Assembly (NCBI GenBank): GCA_028277485.1 | Contig: JANQGE010000045.1 | Location: 3,417-67,416 of the forward strand | Reading direction: 5' to 3' | DNA from: Chlorobium sp. | Lineage (GTDB): Bacteria; Bacteroidota; Chlorobiia; Chlorobiales; Chlorobiaceae | Length of the DNA stretch: 64,000 nt | Shown: positions 33,926 through 42,896 of the stretch, in pieces | Layout of the letters: each line of letters opens with the position of its first letter | How positions within the stretch are numbered: position 1 is the stretch's first letter | Made by a program: the position numbers and the translations under genes | The notes under the pieces: generated by a model | Database searches by the model: none | What the model was told of the DNA's origin: nothing | What the model saw: only the letters and a program-made list of their open reading frames with translations

Positions 33926-34498
33926 ATGGGTTTACTGGATGCAAAAATATCGAAGCACAATGTGCTGGTGACATCGGTCGATAACGTCATGAACTGGGCG
34001 CGCCTCTCATCGCTGTGGCCGATGGGTTTTGGGCTTGCCTGCTGCGCCATCGAAATGATGGCTACCAATGCTTCCAACTATGACCTCGAACGTTTCGGTA
34101 TTTTCCCGCGGGCATCTCCCCGTCAGTCCGATCTTATGATTGTTGCCGGGACGGTTACCATGAAGATGGCCGAAAGGGTTGTCCGCCTCTATGAGCAGAT
34201 GCCGGAACCGCGTTATGTGCTTTCCATGGGAAGCTGTTCCAATTGTGGCGGTCCTTACTGGAAACACGGCTACCATGTACTGAAAGGGGTTGACCGTATC
34301 ATACCGGTGGATGTTTATGTTCCCGGTTGTCCGCCGCGGCCTGAATCGCTTATCGGCGGGCTTATGAAGATCCAGGAATTGATCCGCATGGAACAGATTG
34401 GTATTTCCCGTGCAGAGGCGTTGAAAAAACTGGAAGAGAAAAGTATGGACCCGAGTCAGCTGATTCAAGAGGCAAGGAAGAGCGCGAAAGCTTCATAA
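33926..34498 (+). CDS. nuoB: NADH-quinone oxidoreductase subunit B
   Basis: Carries iron-sulfur cluster N2, the last electron donor to quinone. The 190 residues contain the four cluster ligands: GLACCAIEMM (two adjacent Cys), GSCSNCGG and VPGCPPRPE. Homologous to the small subunit of [NiFe] hydrogenases, one of which occurs in this window. Follows nuoA by 21 bp. Confidence 0.98.
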   Translation: MGLLDAKISKHNVLVTSVDNVMNWARLSSLWPMGFGLACCAIEMMATNASNYDLERFGIFPRASPRQSDLMIVAGTVTMKMAERVVRLYEQMPEPRYVLSMGSCSNCGGPYWKHGYHVLKGVDRIIPVDVYVPGCPPRPESLIGGLMKIQELIRMEQIGISRAEALKKLEEKSMDPSQLIQEARKSAKAS

Positions 34499-34520
34499 AA
34501 CACATTCAAGCACGTTCCGG

Positions 34521-35048
34521 ATGGGAGAAACGCAGGAAAATACATCGCAGTTACCCGAAGTCATTGAAGCAAAGGCGGTATGGGCTGTTTTGAAGGAAAA
34601 ATTCGGGGATGCCGTATCGGAGTTCGATGAGAATCCTACCATGCCCTTTTTCGAGGTGTTGGAACCTGAACGCTGGTTGGATATAGCGCTGTTCATGCGC
34701 GACAGTCCGAAGCTGCGTTTCACCTATATGGCTTGTCTTTCCGGTGTTGATTATCCCGAAGAGAAGAAGCTGGGCATCGTGTGCAACCTCGAGTCGCTTG
34801 GAGAGCTTGGCCACAAAATAGCCGTAAAGGTACGATGTGAGCGGGAAGGCGGCGTCATTTCCTCGGTTGCCAGGGTCTGGAAAACGGCGGAATGGCATGA
34901 AAGGGAAGCGTTTGATATGTACGGTATGACATTCAGCAATCATCCCGATCTGAGGCGAATACTCTGCCCGGAAGACTGGGAGGGATACCCGCTTCGCAAA
35001 GATTACGAGGTACAGGAAACATACCATGGTATAAAGGTGCCGGAATGA
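34521..35048 (+). CDS. nuoC: NADH-quinone oxidoreductase subunit C
   Basis: Peripheral-arm 30-kDa subunit. The 175 residues contain the family signature ERE-like WHEREAFDMYGMTFSNHPDLRRIL and end LRKDYEVQETYHG. It is separate from NuoD, unlike the fused NuoCD of enterobacteria. No metal site is expected. Confidence 0.96.
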   Translation: MGETQENTSQLPEVIEAKAVWAVLKEKFGDAVSEFDENPTMPFFEVLEPERWLDIALFMRDSPKLRFTYMACLSGVDYPEEKKLGIVCNLESLGELGHKIAVKVRCEREGGVISSVARVWKTAEWHEREAFDMYGMTFSNHPDLRRILCPEDWEGYPLRKDYEVQETYHGIKVPE

Positions 35049-35088
35049 GGAGTCGGAACATACGTTATAATTAGTAAAAGCATTACGC

Positions 35089-36291
35089 ATGCAGGAGTTG
35101 GGAAGGGCGGAACATACATCGGTCAGGGTTACTCCGAAAGGTAAAGACCAGGTTGTTATTGAAAAAGATCTCTCCAGCGAGGAGATGATCCTGAACATGG
35201 GGCCTCAGCACCCTTCGACACACGGCGTGCTTCGACTTGAATGCAAGACGGATGGTGAGGTTGTTATCGAAGCCGAACCCTATCTGGGCTATCTTCACCG
35301 CTGTTTTGAAAAGCATGCCGAAATGGTCGATTATCCGGGTATCGTGCCTTTCGTGGATCGCATGGACTACCTTGCCTCGATGAACAGTGATTTTGCTTTC
35401 TGCATTGCCGTGGAAAAGCTTCTCGATATCGAAATCCCGAGGCGTATTGAATTTATCCGCGTTATCGTTTCGGAATTCAACAGGATTGCCTCTCATCTGG
35501 TAGCGATCGGTACTTACGCGATCGACCTCGGTGCGTTTACGCCGTTTCTGTTCTGTTTCCGGGACAGGGAGCACATGCTTAGTCTCCTCGAATGGACATC
35601 GGGGGCGAGGATGCTTTACAACTACATTCTTATCGGTGGGGTTGCCTACGATTTTCCTGAAGGGTTCAAAGAGAGAGCGCTTGAGTTTGTAGGATACTTC
35701 AGACCGAAAGCTCTCGAGCTGCAGAAGCTGCTGACCGAAAACGAGATTTTTGTGAAACGTACAAAAGGTGTTGGCATCATGCCCGCCGATGTTGCGGTCA
35801 ACTATGGCTGGTCGGGGCCGATGCTGCGAGGGTCGGGTGTTAGGTGGGACCTCAGAAGAATGGACGGTTATTCGATCTATCCTGAACTTGATTTCAAGGT
35901 TTGCGTGCCTGACGGAAGGTTTTCGGATATCGGTGACAGCCTTTCCCGTCACCTTGTGAGGGCGATGGAGATCGAAGAAAGTCTCAATATCATTGAGCAG
36001 TGTTTGGATCGGATGCCTGAAGAAGAAGGCTTTGATCCGAAGGCCGCCATTCCGAAACGTATCAGGCCGAAGGCAGGCGAGGTGTATGGCCGTGCAGAAA
36101 ACCCGCGGGGCGAGCTCGGGTTTTATATCCAGAGTGACGGGAAATCGACCAAGCCCCTGCGCTGCAAGGCACGTTCATCCTGTTTCGTAAACCTGTCCGC
36201 CATGAAAGAGCTTTCCCGTGGACAGCTTATCCCTGATCTCGTCTCAATCATAGGAAGCATAGATATCGTGCTCGGGGAGGTGGACCGATGA
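35089..36291 (+). CDS. nuoD: NADH-quinone oxidoreductase subunit D
   Basis: The 49-kDa subunit that forms the quinone-reducing chamber together with NuoB. The 400 residues start with a short unconserved tail and then ILNMGPQHPSTHGVLR, which holds the quinone-contacting His. GVGIMPADVA and the C-terminal PELSRGQL-like MKELSRGQLIPDLVSIIGSI and DIVLGEVDR ending are typical. It overlaps nuoH by 4 bp. Confidence 0.98.
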   Translation: MQELGRAEHTSVRVTPKGKDQVVIEKDLSSEEMILNMGPQHPSTHGVLRLECKTDGEVVIEAEPYLGYLHRCFEKHAEMVDYPGIVPFVDRMDYLASMNSDFAFCIAVEKLLDIEIPRRIEFIRVIVSEFNRIASHLVAIGTYAIDLGAFTPFLFCFRDREHMLSLLEWTSGARMLYNYILIGGVAYDFPEGFKERALEFVGYFRPKALELQKLLTENEIFVKRTKGVGIMPADVAVNYGWSGPMLRGSGVRWDLRRMDGYSIYPELDFKVCVPDGRFSDIGDSLSRHLVRAMEIEESLNIIEQCLDRMPEEEGFDPKAAIPKRIRPKAGEVYGRAENPRGELGFYIQSDGKSTKPLRCKARSSCFVNLSAMKELSRGQLIPDLVSIIGSIDIVLGEVDR

Positions 36292-37364
36292 ATGCAAGCC
36301 TCAATGCCTGGTCCGATGCACTTTCGGAGCTCCATCTCCTTGGACTGCCTGTCGGGCTTGTTGTTATCGCCGCGGTTCCCCTTGTTTTTATCGCTCTTTA
36401 CGCTTTGACCTACGGCGTGTACGGCGAGCGGAAAATTTCGGCGTTCATGCAGGATCGTCTCGGCCCTATGGAAGTCGGCAAATGGGGAATTTTGCAGACG
36501 CTTGCCGACATTCTGAAACTGCTCCAGAAAGAGGATATTGTCAACAAGTCGGCCGACAAGTTTTTGTTTGTTATCGGACCGGGAATACTGTTTGTCGGTG
36601 CATTTCTTGCTTTTGCCGTTCTGCCGTTTGGCCCGGCGTTTATCGGCGCTGATCTCAATGTCGGACTCTTTTACGCAATAGGTATTGTGGCCCTTGAAGT
36701 GGTCGGTATTCTGGCTGCAGGCTGGGGGTCGAACAACAAGTGGGCGCTTTACGGCGCCATCCGAAGCGTTGCCCAGATCGTCAGCTACGAAATCCCGGCC
36801 GCAATCGCTATTCTCTGCGGTACCATGATGGCCGGTACGCTGAGCATGCAGCAGTTCAACCTTCTGCAGCAGGGTGAATACGGGTTTCTGCACTTCTTCC
36901 TGTTCCAGAACCCGATCGCATGGCTTCCGTTTCTTATCTACTTTATAGCGTCGCTTGCGGAGACGAACCGCGCTCCGTTTGATATTCCCGAAGCTGAATC
37001 CGAACTTGTAGCCGGATACTTTACCGAGTACACCGGTATGAAATTCGCGGTTATCTTTCTTGCCGAGTATGGCAGCATGTTCATGGTTTCGGCGATCCTG
37101 TCGATTGTGTTTCTCGGCGGATGGAACTCGCCGCTGCCCAACATCGGCCCGCTTTCTCTTAACGACTGGACGACCGGTCCCGTTTGGGGGGCGTTCTGGA
37201 TCGTCATGAAAGGTTTCTTTTTCATCTTTGTCCAGATGTGGCTTCGCTGGACGCTTCCGAGACTCAGAGTTGATCAACTGATGCATCTTTGCTGGAAAGT
37301 GCTTACTCCGTTTGCTTTTGTGGCATTTGTACTGATAGCGGTATGGGAGATTTATGTCAAATAG
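36288..37364 (+). CDS. nuoH: NADH-quinone oxidoreductase subunit H
   Basis: Membrane subunit that connects the quinone chamber with the proton-pumping arm. The 358 residues have about eight helices, ERKISAFMQDRLGP after the first helix, and LAETNRAPFDIPEAESELVA, the acidic loop at the quinone channel. The ATG overlaps the nuoD stop. Confidence 0.98.
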   Translation: MNASLNAWSDALSELHLLGLPVGLVVIAAVPLVFIALYALTYGVYGERKISAFMQDRLGPMEVGKWGILQTLADILKLLQKEDIVNKSADKFLFVIGPGILFVGAFLAFAVLPFGPAFIGADLNVGLFYAIGIVALEVVGILAAGWGSNNKWALYGAIRSVAQIVSYEIPAAIAILCGTMMAGTLSMQQFNLLQQGEYGFLHFFLFQNPIAWLPFLIYFIASLAETNRAPFDIPEAESELVAGYFTEYTGMKFAVIFLAEYGSMFMVSAILSIVFLGGWNSPLPNIGPLSLNDWTTGPVWGAFWIVMKGFFFIFVQMWLRWTLPRLRVDQLMHLCWKVLTPFAFVAFVLIAVWEIYVK

Positions 37365-37379
37365 GATCGAGAGATAATC

Positions 37380-37979
37380 ATGAGTGAGTATTTCAAGGAT
37401 ATAGGAACCGGTATTACAACCATTTTGACGGGCATGGGCATCACGCTGCGCCATTTTTTCAATGCTGTCAAACGAAAAGGGGATGCCGGTATTGATGAAG
37501 AAAACTATTTCAAGCAGGTTGACGGTCTGGTTACTCTCCAGTATCCGCGAGAAGCTATCCCGACCCCCAAAATAGGCCGCTATCGCCTCTACAATGAGAT
37601 TGATGACTGTATCGGATGCGGCCAGTGCGTAAGGGCGTGTCCGATCGATTGCATTACCATTGAAACCATCAAGGTCACCAAGGAAGACCTTGCAGTATGC
37701 GGCAAGACATCCGGCGGCCAGCAGAAACGGTTCTGGGTTCCGGTTTTCGATATTGATGTGGCCCAATGCATGACCTGCGGTATCTGCTCGGCTGTCTGTC
37801 CGACTGAATGCCTTTATCACACCCAGGTGAGCGATTTCTCCGAGTTCAACCGCGACCATCTGATCTATCATTTCGGCAACCTTACGAAGCTGGAAGCCGA
37901 AGCGAAAAGGAAAAAGCTCGCCGAGGAAAAGAAGGCCGCAGCGGCTGAAAAAAAAGCATTGGAAAAAAGTGAAGGGTAA
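37380..37979 (+). CDS. nuoI: NADH-quinone oxidoreductase subunit I
   Basis: Ferredoxin-like subunit with two [4Fe-4S] clusters (N6a and N6b). The 199 residues contain CIGCGQCVRACPIDCI and CMTCGICSAVCPTECL. The C-terminal tail is Lys/Ala/Glu-rich and helical, longer than in many homologues. In complexes that lack NuoEFG, NuoI is the expected docking point for reduced ferredoxin; that is general knowledge applied here. Confidence 0.97.
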   Translation: MSEYFKDIGTGITTILTGMGITLRHFFNAVKRKGDAGIDEENYFKQVDGLVTLQYPREAIPTPKIGRYRLYNEIDDCIGCGQCVRACPIDCITIETIKVTKEDLAVCGKTSGGQQKRFWVPVFDIDVAQCMTCGICSAVCPTECLYHTQVSDFSEFNRDHLIYHFGNLTKLEAEAKRKKLAEEKKAAAAEKKALEKSEG

Positions 37980-37985
37980 CAGTTT

Positions 37986-38510
37986 ATGACGGATATAACC
38001 TACACAGTGATTTTTTACCTGTTTGCTGCAATAACGGTGTTTTCCGCCGCGTTTGTAGTCTTTTCAAAGAATATCGTCTACTCGGCGTTTTCGCTTCTGT
38101 TCACGTTTTTCGGAGTGGCCGCACTTTATGTTTTTCTGAGTGCCGATTTCATTGCCGTGACCCAGGTTATTGTTTATGTCGGCGGTATTCTGGTGCTGCT
38201 GCTTTTCGGTGTCATGTTTACCAACAAGATCATGATGACCGAGTTGAAGACCGATGTTCTCAATATCGTTCCGGGTGTTCTGCTTCTGGTTGCCATAACC
38301 GGGGGGCTGATTTACACATTTTTAGCAAGGGCGGACTGGTTCACATCCGACAACCGGCTGCAGGGGAGTGTGGTGGAAAGAATCGGCTTTGAAACCATGT
38401 CCCGTTACGTATTGCCGTTTGAGATGATATCGATTCTCCTGCTGCTTGCCCTTATCGGCGCGGCGTTCCTTGCCAGGTTTGACAAACCCCGGAAAATGAA
38501 TGAAAAATAA
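37986..38510 (+). CDS. nuoJ: NADH-quinone oxidoreductase subunit J
   Basis: Membrane subunit of 174 residues with five helices, including the family region VYSAFSLLFTFFGVAALYVF and DFIAVTQVIVYVGGILVLLLF with its pi-bulge glycines. Follows nuoI by 6 bp and precedes nuoK by 5 bp. Confidence 0.96.
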   Translation: MTDITYTVIFYLFAAITVFSAAFVVFSKNIVYSAFSLLFTFFGVAALYVFLSADFIAVTQVIVYVGGILVLLLFGVMFTNKIMMTELKTDVLNIVPGVLLLVAITGGLIYTFLARADWFTSDNRLQGSVVERIGFETMSRYVLPFEMISILLLLALIGAAFLARFDKPRKMNEK

Positions 38511-38515
38511 GTACG

Positions 38516-38833
38516 ATGGATTTTTTCAACACAATCGGTCTCAATCACTATCTGGTCATATCCGCAATACTGTTCGGCCTGGGTCTTTTCGCGATCGTAA
38601 CCCGCAAGAACGCAATTGTCGTGCTGATGGGAGTGGAACTGATCCTGAATGCGGCAAACATCAACCTGCTTGCTTTTTCCAAATACAACGGGGGCATGGA
38701 AGGGGTAATGTTCGGCCTTTTCGTCATTGTTCTTGCTGCAGCGGAAGCCGCAATTGCACTGGCGATCGTCATCAATATGTATAAAACGTTCAACACTGTG
38801 GATGTATCCAGTGTTGACTCAATGAAAGAATAA
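38516..38833 (+). CDS. nuoK: NADH-quinone oxidoreductase subunit K
   Basis: Membrane subunit of 105 residues with three helices, related to MrpC antiporter subunits. GVELILNAANINLLAFS carries the conserved buried Glu, and a second Glu is in AAAEAAIALAIVI; both belong to the proton path. Confidence 0.97.
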   Translation: MDFFNTIGLNHYLVISAILFGLGLFAIVTRKNAIVVLMGVELILNAANINLLAFSKYNGGMEGVMFGLFVIVLAAAEAAIALAIVINMYKTFNTVDVSSVDSMKE

Positions 38834-38879
38834 GCTGTAACGGGAACTTTGTTCCACTGCTTCAAAGGGTGTTCATGAT

Positions 38880-41108
38880 ATGATGCACAGTTTAATCCAG
38901 TTATCAATAGTCGTACTGCTGCTCCCGCTGCTTTCGTTTGTGCTGCTGATTTTTTTGAACCGCCGGCTGCCTCGAAGCGGAGACTTTCTGGCGGTAGGTA
39001 TTCTGGGAGCAACGTTCGCCGTTTCAGCCTGGATTTTCTGGGAGGTCGTCGTGGTTAGCTACGATCCTTCGTTCAAACTTTCCTGGAGCTTCAACTGGAT
39101 CGATTTTGGAGATGTGCCGGGAGTAGGTCCGCTGCAGATCAAAATGGGGATCATGATCGATAACCTCACGGCGGTCATGCTTGCGATGGTGTCGCTTATC
39201 AGCTTTCTTGTGCATGTTTATTCCACAGGGTACATGGCGGGTGACAAGTATTACGGCAGATATTTCGCCTATCTCGGTATCTTTACCTTCTCGATGCTCG
39301 GTATAGTCCTTTCTGATAATCTGTTCTCTATCTATATTTTCTGGGAGCTTGTCGGTCTGTCCTCTTATCTGCTTATCGGTTTCTTCTTCGAGAAACAAAG
39401 TGCGGCCGATGCACAGAAAAAAGCATTTCTCACCAACCGTGTAGGCGACATCGGCATGTGGCTGGGTATTCTTATCCTCTACTCGCAGTTTCACACCTTT
39501 GGTTACGAAGAGATCTACCAGCATATCAAGGCAGGTGATTTTCGTATGTCACAGGCCTGGCTGACAGCCGCCGGTGTTCTGCTCTTCATGGGGTGTGTCG
39601 GCAAGTCCGCACAGTTTCCGCTGCATGTCTGGCTGCCTGATGCCATGGAAGGCCCGACTCCGGTTTCAGCGCTTATTCATGCGGCAACCATGGTTGCCGC
39701 CGGTGTCTACTTTGTTGCAAGGATCTTTGTTATTCTCACGGTTGACGCCCTGCACGTCATAGCGTTTATCGGTGCGGTTACGGCTTTCATGGCAGCCACG
39801 ATCGCCATTACACAGCATGACATCAAACGTGTTCTGGCATACTCGACGGTTTCGCAGCTCGGTTATATGGTGCTTGGCCTCGGTGTCGGAGCCTATTCGG
39901 CAGCCCTGTTCCATTTGCTCACGCATGCGTTTTTCAAGGCATGTCTCTTTCTCGGCTCGGGAGCTATTATCCATGCCATGCACCATGAACAGGATATGCG
40001 CTGGATGGGAGGCTTGTGGAAAAAAATGCCATGGACCTTTGCGACCTTTACCCTTGCGACACTTGCACTTGCCGGTCTGCCTCTGACCAGCGGCTTTATG
40101 AGCAAGGACGCTATTCTGGCCGGTGCGCTGGGGTTTGCGGAAGTTGAAGGTGGCGGTATTTATTATCTGATTCCGGTTCTCGGATTTTTCTCGGCCCTGC
40201 TGACAGCCTTCTATATGGGCCGCCAGATCTGGCTGGTTTTCTTTGGCAAGAGCAGGGCGCATCTCAAGCCGGCCGATGAACACCACGGTCATGACAGCCA
40301 CGGACACCATGAGGCTCACGAGGTGCCGTGGGCAATGAGAATGCCTCTGGTTATTCTGGCGGCGCTGTCGGTTTTTGCTGTATTTTCACCCGATCCGCTC
40401 GACGGTGCCAAGGGCTGGTTCATGCACTTGGTGCAGACACCCGGGACTGTTGTGGCTGCCGATATGTCACATACAGGCGTCAACGTTCACCATGAGGCCG
40501 GCGCTGTGATCGAGAAAGGAATTCATAAAGAGGTCACGGCACATCACGTTCCCGAAACAGAGCATGGGGAGGAGCACGGGAAACATTACGGTCCGGTATA
40601 CGATGATCCTCGCCAGGCCGCGATCGCTCATGCCGCCCATGAAAACCACGACCTGGCTATCATGTACTCCAGCATAGTGGTTGCGCTTGGTATCGGTCTT
40701 GCACTGGTTGTGTACGCTTTCGGCTTCATCAGTCCGGAAAAAACCGCACAGCGCATCAGGCCGCTTTACCTTTATTCGTTCAACAAGTGGTACTGGGACG
40801 AGATTTATGATGCCACGGTCATCAAAGGGTCGCTGTTCTTGTCGAAACTGTTTGCCTGGTTTGACACCAATATCGTCGATGGTATCGTCAACGGAGTCGG
40901 TGCCCTGGTCAGGAGATTCGGCACTTCGACCGGCAGATTTGACAACTATGCCGTCGACGGCCTGGTTAATTTCACCGCGTTTTTTGTCCAGAGTTCCGGT
41001 GCTGCGATGAAGAAGCTTCAGACCGGAAAGGTGCAGACCTATCTTGTCATGGTTCTCGTCGCCGTAACGGGATATGTCGTGTATTATTTTGTTCAGTTAA
41101 TGTCATAA
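38880..41108 (+). CDS. nuoL: NADH-quinone oxidoreductase subunit L
   Basis: Antiporter-like proton-pumping subunit at the far end of the membrane arm, with the long lateral helix. At 742 residues it is longer than the usual 610-660. The pumping core is intact (FSIYIFWELVGLSSYLLIGF with the key Glu; HVWLPDAMEGPTPVSALIHA; a Lys in the KACLFLGSGA region). The extra length is a His-rich stretch at about residues 460-600 (HHGHDSHGHHEAHE and further His clusters) between late helices. It starts 46 bp after nuoK. Confidence 0.97.
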   Translation: MMHSLIQLSIVVLLLPLLSFVLLIFLNRRLPRSGDFLAVGILGATFAVSAWIFWEVVVVSYDPSFKLSWSFNWIDFGDVPGVGPLQIKMGIMIDNLTAVMLAMVSLISFLVHVYSTGYMAGDKYYGRYFAYLGIFTFSMLGIVLSDNLFSIYIFWELVGLSSYLLIGFFFEKQSAADAQKKAFLTNRVGDIGMWLGILILYSQFHTFGYEEIYQHIKAGDFRMSQAWLTAAGVLLFMGCVGKSAQFPLHVWLPDAMEGPTPVSALIHAATMVAAGVYFVARIFVILTVDALHVIAFIGAVTAFMAATIAITQHDIKRVLAYSTVSQLGYMVLGLGVGAYSAALFHLLTHAFFKACLFLGSGAIIHAMHHEQDMRWMGGLWKKMPWTFATFTLATLALAGLPLTSGFMSKDAILAGALGFAEVEGGGIYYLIPVLGFFSALLTAFYMGRQIWLVFFGKSRAHLKPADEHHGHDSHGHHEAHEVPWAMRMPLVILAALSVFAVFSPDPLDGAKGWFMHLVQTPGTVVAADMSHTGVNVHHEAGAVIEKGIHKEVTAHHVPETEHGEEHGKHYGPVYDDPRQAAIAHAAHENHDLAIMYSSIVVALGIGLALVVYAFGFISPEKTAQRIRPLYLYSFNKWYWDEIYDATVIKGSLFLSKLFAWFDTNIVDGIVNGVGALVRRFGTSTGRFDNYAVDGLVNFTAFFVQSSGAAMKKLQTGKVQTYLVMVLVAVTGYVVYYFVQLMS

Positions 41109-41180
41109 ACATAAACCTGTTATGTTGATCGTTTACAGGTACGCTCGACACAGGGATCTGAAACCAACAGACAATAAAAG

Positions 41181-42818
41181 ATGCTCAGTTTAATTGTATT
41201 TCTGCCGATAGTCGCCGGACTGATAATCCTGATAGTACCTTCGTCGCAGAAGCAAATCATCAGGATTGTTTCATTGCTTGCGGCTTTTGCTCAGGGGGCA
41301 CTGGCTGTGCTCATATGGCGTGGTTACGACCCTTCTCTTCCGGGCATTACCGCTGCTGCCGACGGCTCGCTCGACGGGGCTTTCCAGTTTGTCGAGAGGC
41401 TTCCCTGGATTACCCTTGATCTGGGCAACTTCGGCACTCTGAACATCGAGTACTTTCTCGGTGTGGACGGCCTGTCGATTACCATGGTACTTTTGACTGC
41501 ATTGATCTCCATTATTGCGGTTCTTTCAAGCTGGACCATACAGAAACAGGTCAAAGGTTACTTCATTCTGTTCAATCTGCTCAGCACGGCCATGATGGGC
41601 TGTTTTGTGGCTCTTGATTTCTTCCTGTTCTATGTGTTCTGGGAGCTTATGCTTCTGCCGATGTACTTCCTTATCGGTATCTGGGGCGGTCCGAACAGGG
41701 AGTATGCCGCGATCAAGTTCTTCCTGTATACGCTTTTCGGCTCGGTGTTCATGCTTCTGGTCATGATCGGTCTCTACTTCAGCGTTATCGATCCGGCTAC
41801 CGGCAACCACACCTTCAGCCTGGTTGCAATGGCCAGTCAGGAAAACTACATTCCCGGTTCGATTTTCGGGCCTGAAAGTGTCATGTGGCGTTATGCGGCC
41901 TTTATTGTGCTGTTCATTGGTTTTGCCATCAAGGTTCCGATGTTTCCGTTCCATACCTGGCTTCCCGACGCTCATGTCGAGGCCCCGACCCCGATTTCCG
42001 TGATTCTTGCCGGCGTGCTCCTGAAGCTTGGCACCTACGGCATGATGAGAATCAATTTTCCTTTCTTCCCTGAAGTGTTCCAGGCATCTCTTTACGTGAT
42101 TGGTGTTTTCGGGGCGATCAATATCATTTACGGCGCTTTCTGTGCTCTTGCACAATCGGATCTCAAAAAGCTTGTTGCCTACTCTTCGATCAGCCATATG
42201 GGATATGTGCTGCTCGGTCTCGCGGCCAACAACAGCGAGGGCATGACCGGTGCGCTTTACCAGATGTTCAATCATGGCACCATTACCGCCATGCTCTTCC
42301 TGTTGGTTGGTGTGATCTATGACCGTGCGCATACACGCCAGATCGACAAGTTCGGCGGACTTGCGACCTACATGCCTGTCTATGCGGGGGTTGTTACCAT
42401 TGCATGGTTCGCCTCTCTCGGCCTTCCGGGGCTCAGCGGGTTTATCTCCGAAGCATTTGTCTTTTTAGGGGCTTTCAGCTCCGAGCTGACGCGGAACATT
42501 GCCATCGTTTCCGTACTGGGCATCGTTTTCGGTGCGGCATACCTGCTCTGGTCGCTGCAGAGAATGTTCCTCGGAAAGAGAAATCCCGACGCGGTGTATG
42601 AACTGCAGAAAGACGCTGACGGCAACGAGCGGATCCATTTCCATGACTGGAAGGGCAAGAACGATCTTGACGGCAGGGAACTTGCCATGCTTGTGCCGCT
42701 GGCAGCCGTCATCATTATCCTCGGGGTATATCCGATGCCGGTACTCGGTCTGATAACCACAAGCATCAATAAACTTGTCGAGGTCTTATCGCCGGTTGTT
42801 CTTATGGCAGTCAACTGA
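41181..42818 (+). CDS. nuoM: NADH-quinone oxidoreductase subunit M
   Basis: Second antiporter-like subunit. The 545 residues contain FYVFWELMLLPMYFLIGIWG with the key Glu, HTWLPDAHVEAPTPISVILA and SHMGYVLLGLAA. A hydrophilic loop near residue 470-500 (KDADGNERIHFHDWKGKND) precedes the last helices. The 72-bp gap after nuoL contains a short ACCTGT/ACAGGT inverted pair. Confidence 0.97.
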   Translation: MLSLIVFLPIVAGLIILIVPSSQKQIIRIVSLLAAFAQGALAVLIWRGYDPSLPGITAAADGSLDGAFQFVERLPWITLDLGNFGTLNIEYFLGVDGLSITMVLLTALISIIAVLSSWTIQKQVKGYFILFNLLSTAMMGCFVALDFFLFYVFWELMLLPMYFLIGIWGGPNREYAAIKFFLYTLFGSVFMLLVMIGLYFSVIDPATGNHTFSLVAMASQENYIPGSIFGPESVMWRYAAFIVLFIGFAIKVPMFPFHTWLPDAHVEAPTPISVILAGVLLKLGTYGMMRINFPFFPEVFQASLYVIGVFGAINIIYGAFCALAQSDLKKLVAYSSISHMGYVLLGLAANNSEGMTGALYQMFNHGTITAMLFLLVGVIYDRAHTRQIDKFGGLATYMPVYAGVVTIAWFASLGLPGLSGFISEAFVFLGAFSSELTRNIAIVSVLGIVFGAAYLLWSLQRMFLGKRNPDAVYELQKDADGNERIHFHDWKGKNDLDGRELAMLVPLAAVIIILGVYPMPVLGLITTSINKLVEVLSPVVLMAVN

Positions 42819-42896
42819 AGGATAAAAATCCATTCACGGATAACGTCCTTTGGGGCGTTCACGTAGTAGAAGACTAAACGATAGAAAAGAAGGAAT

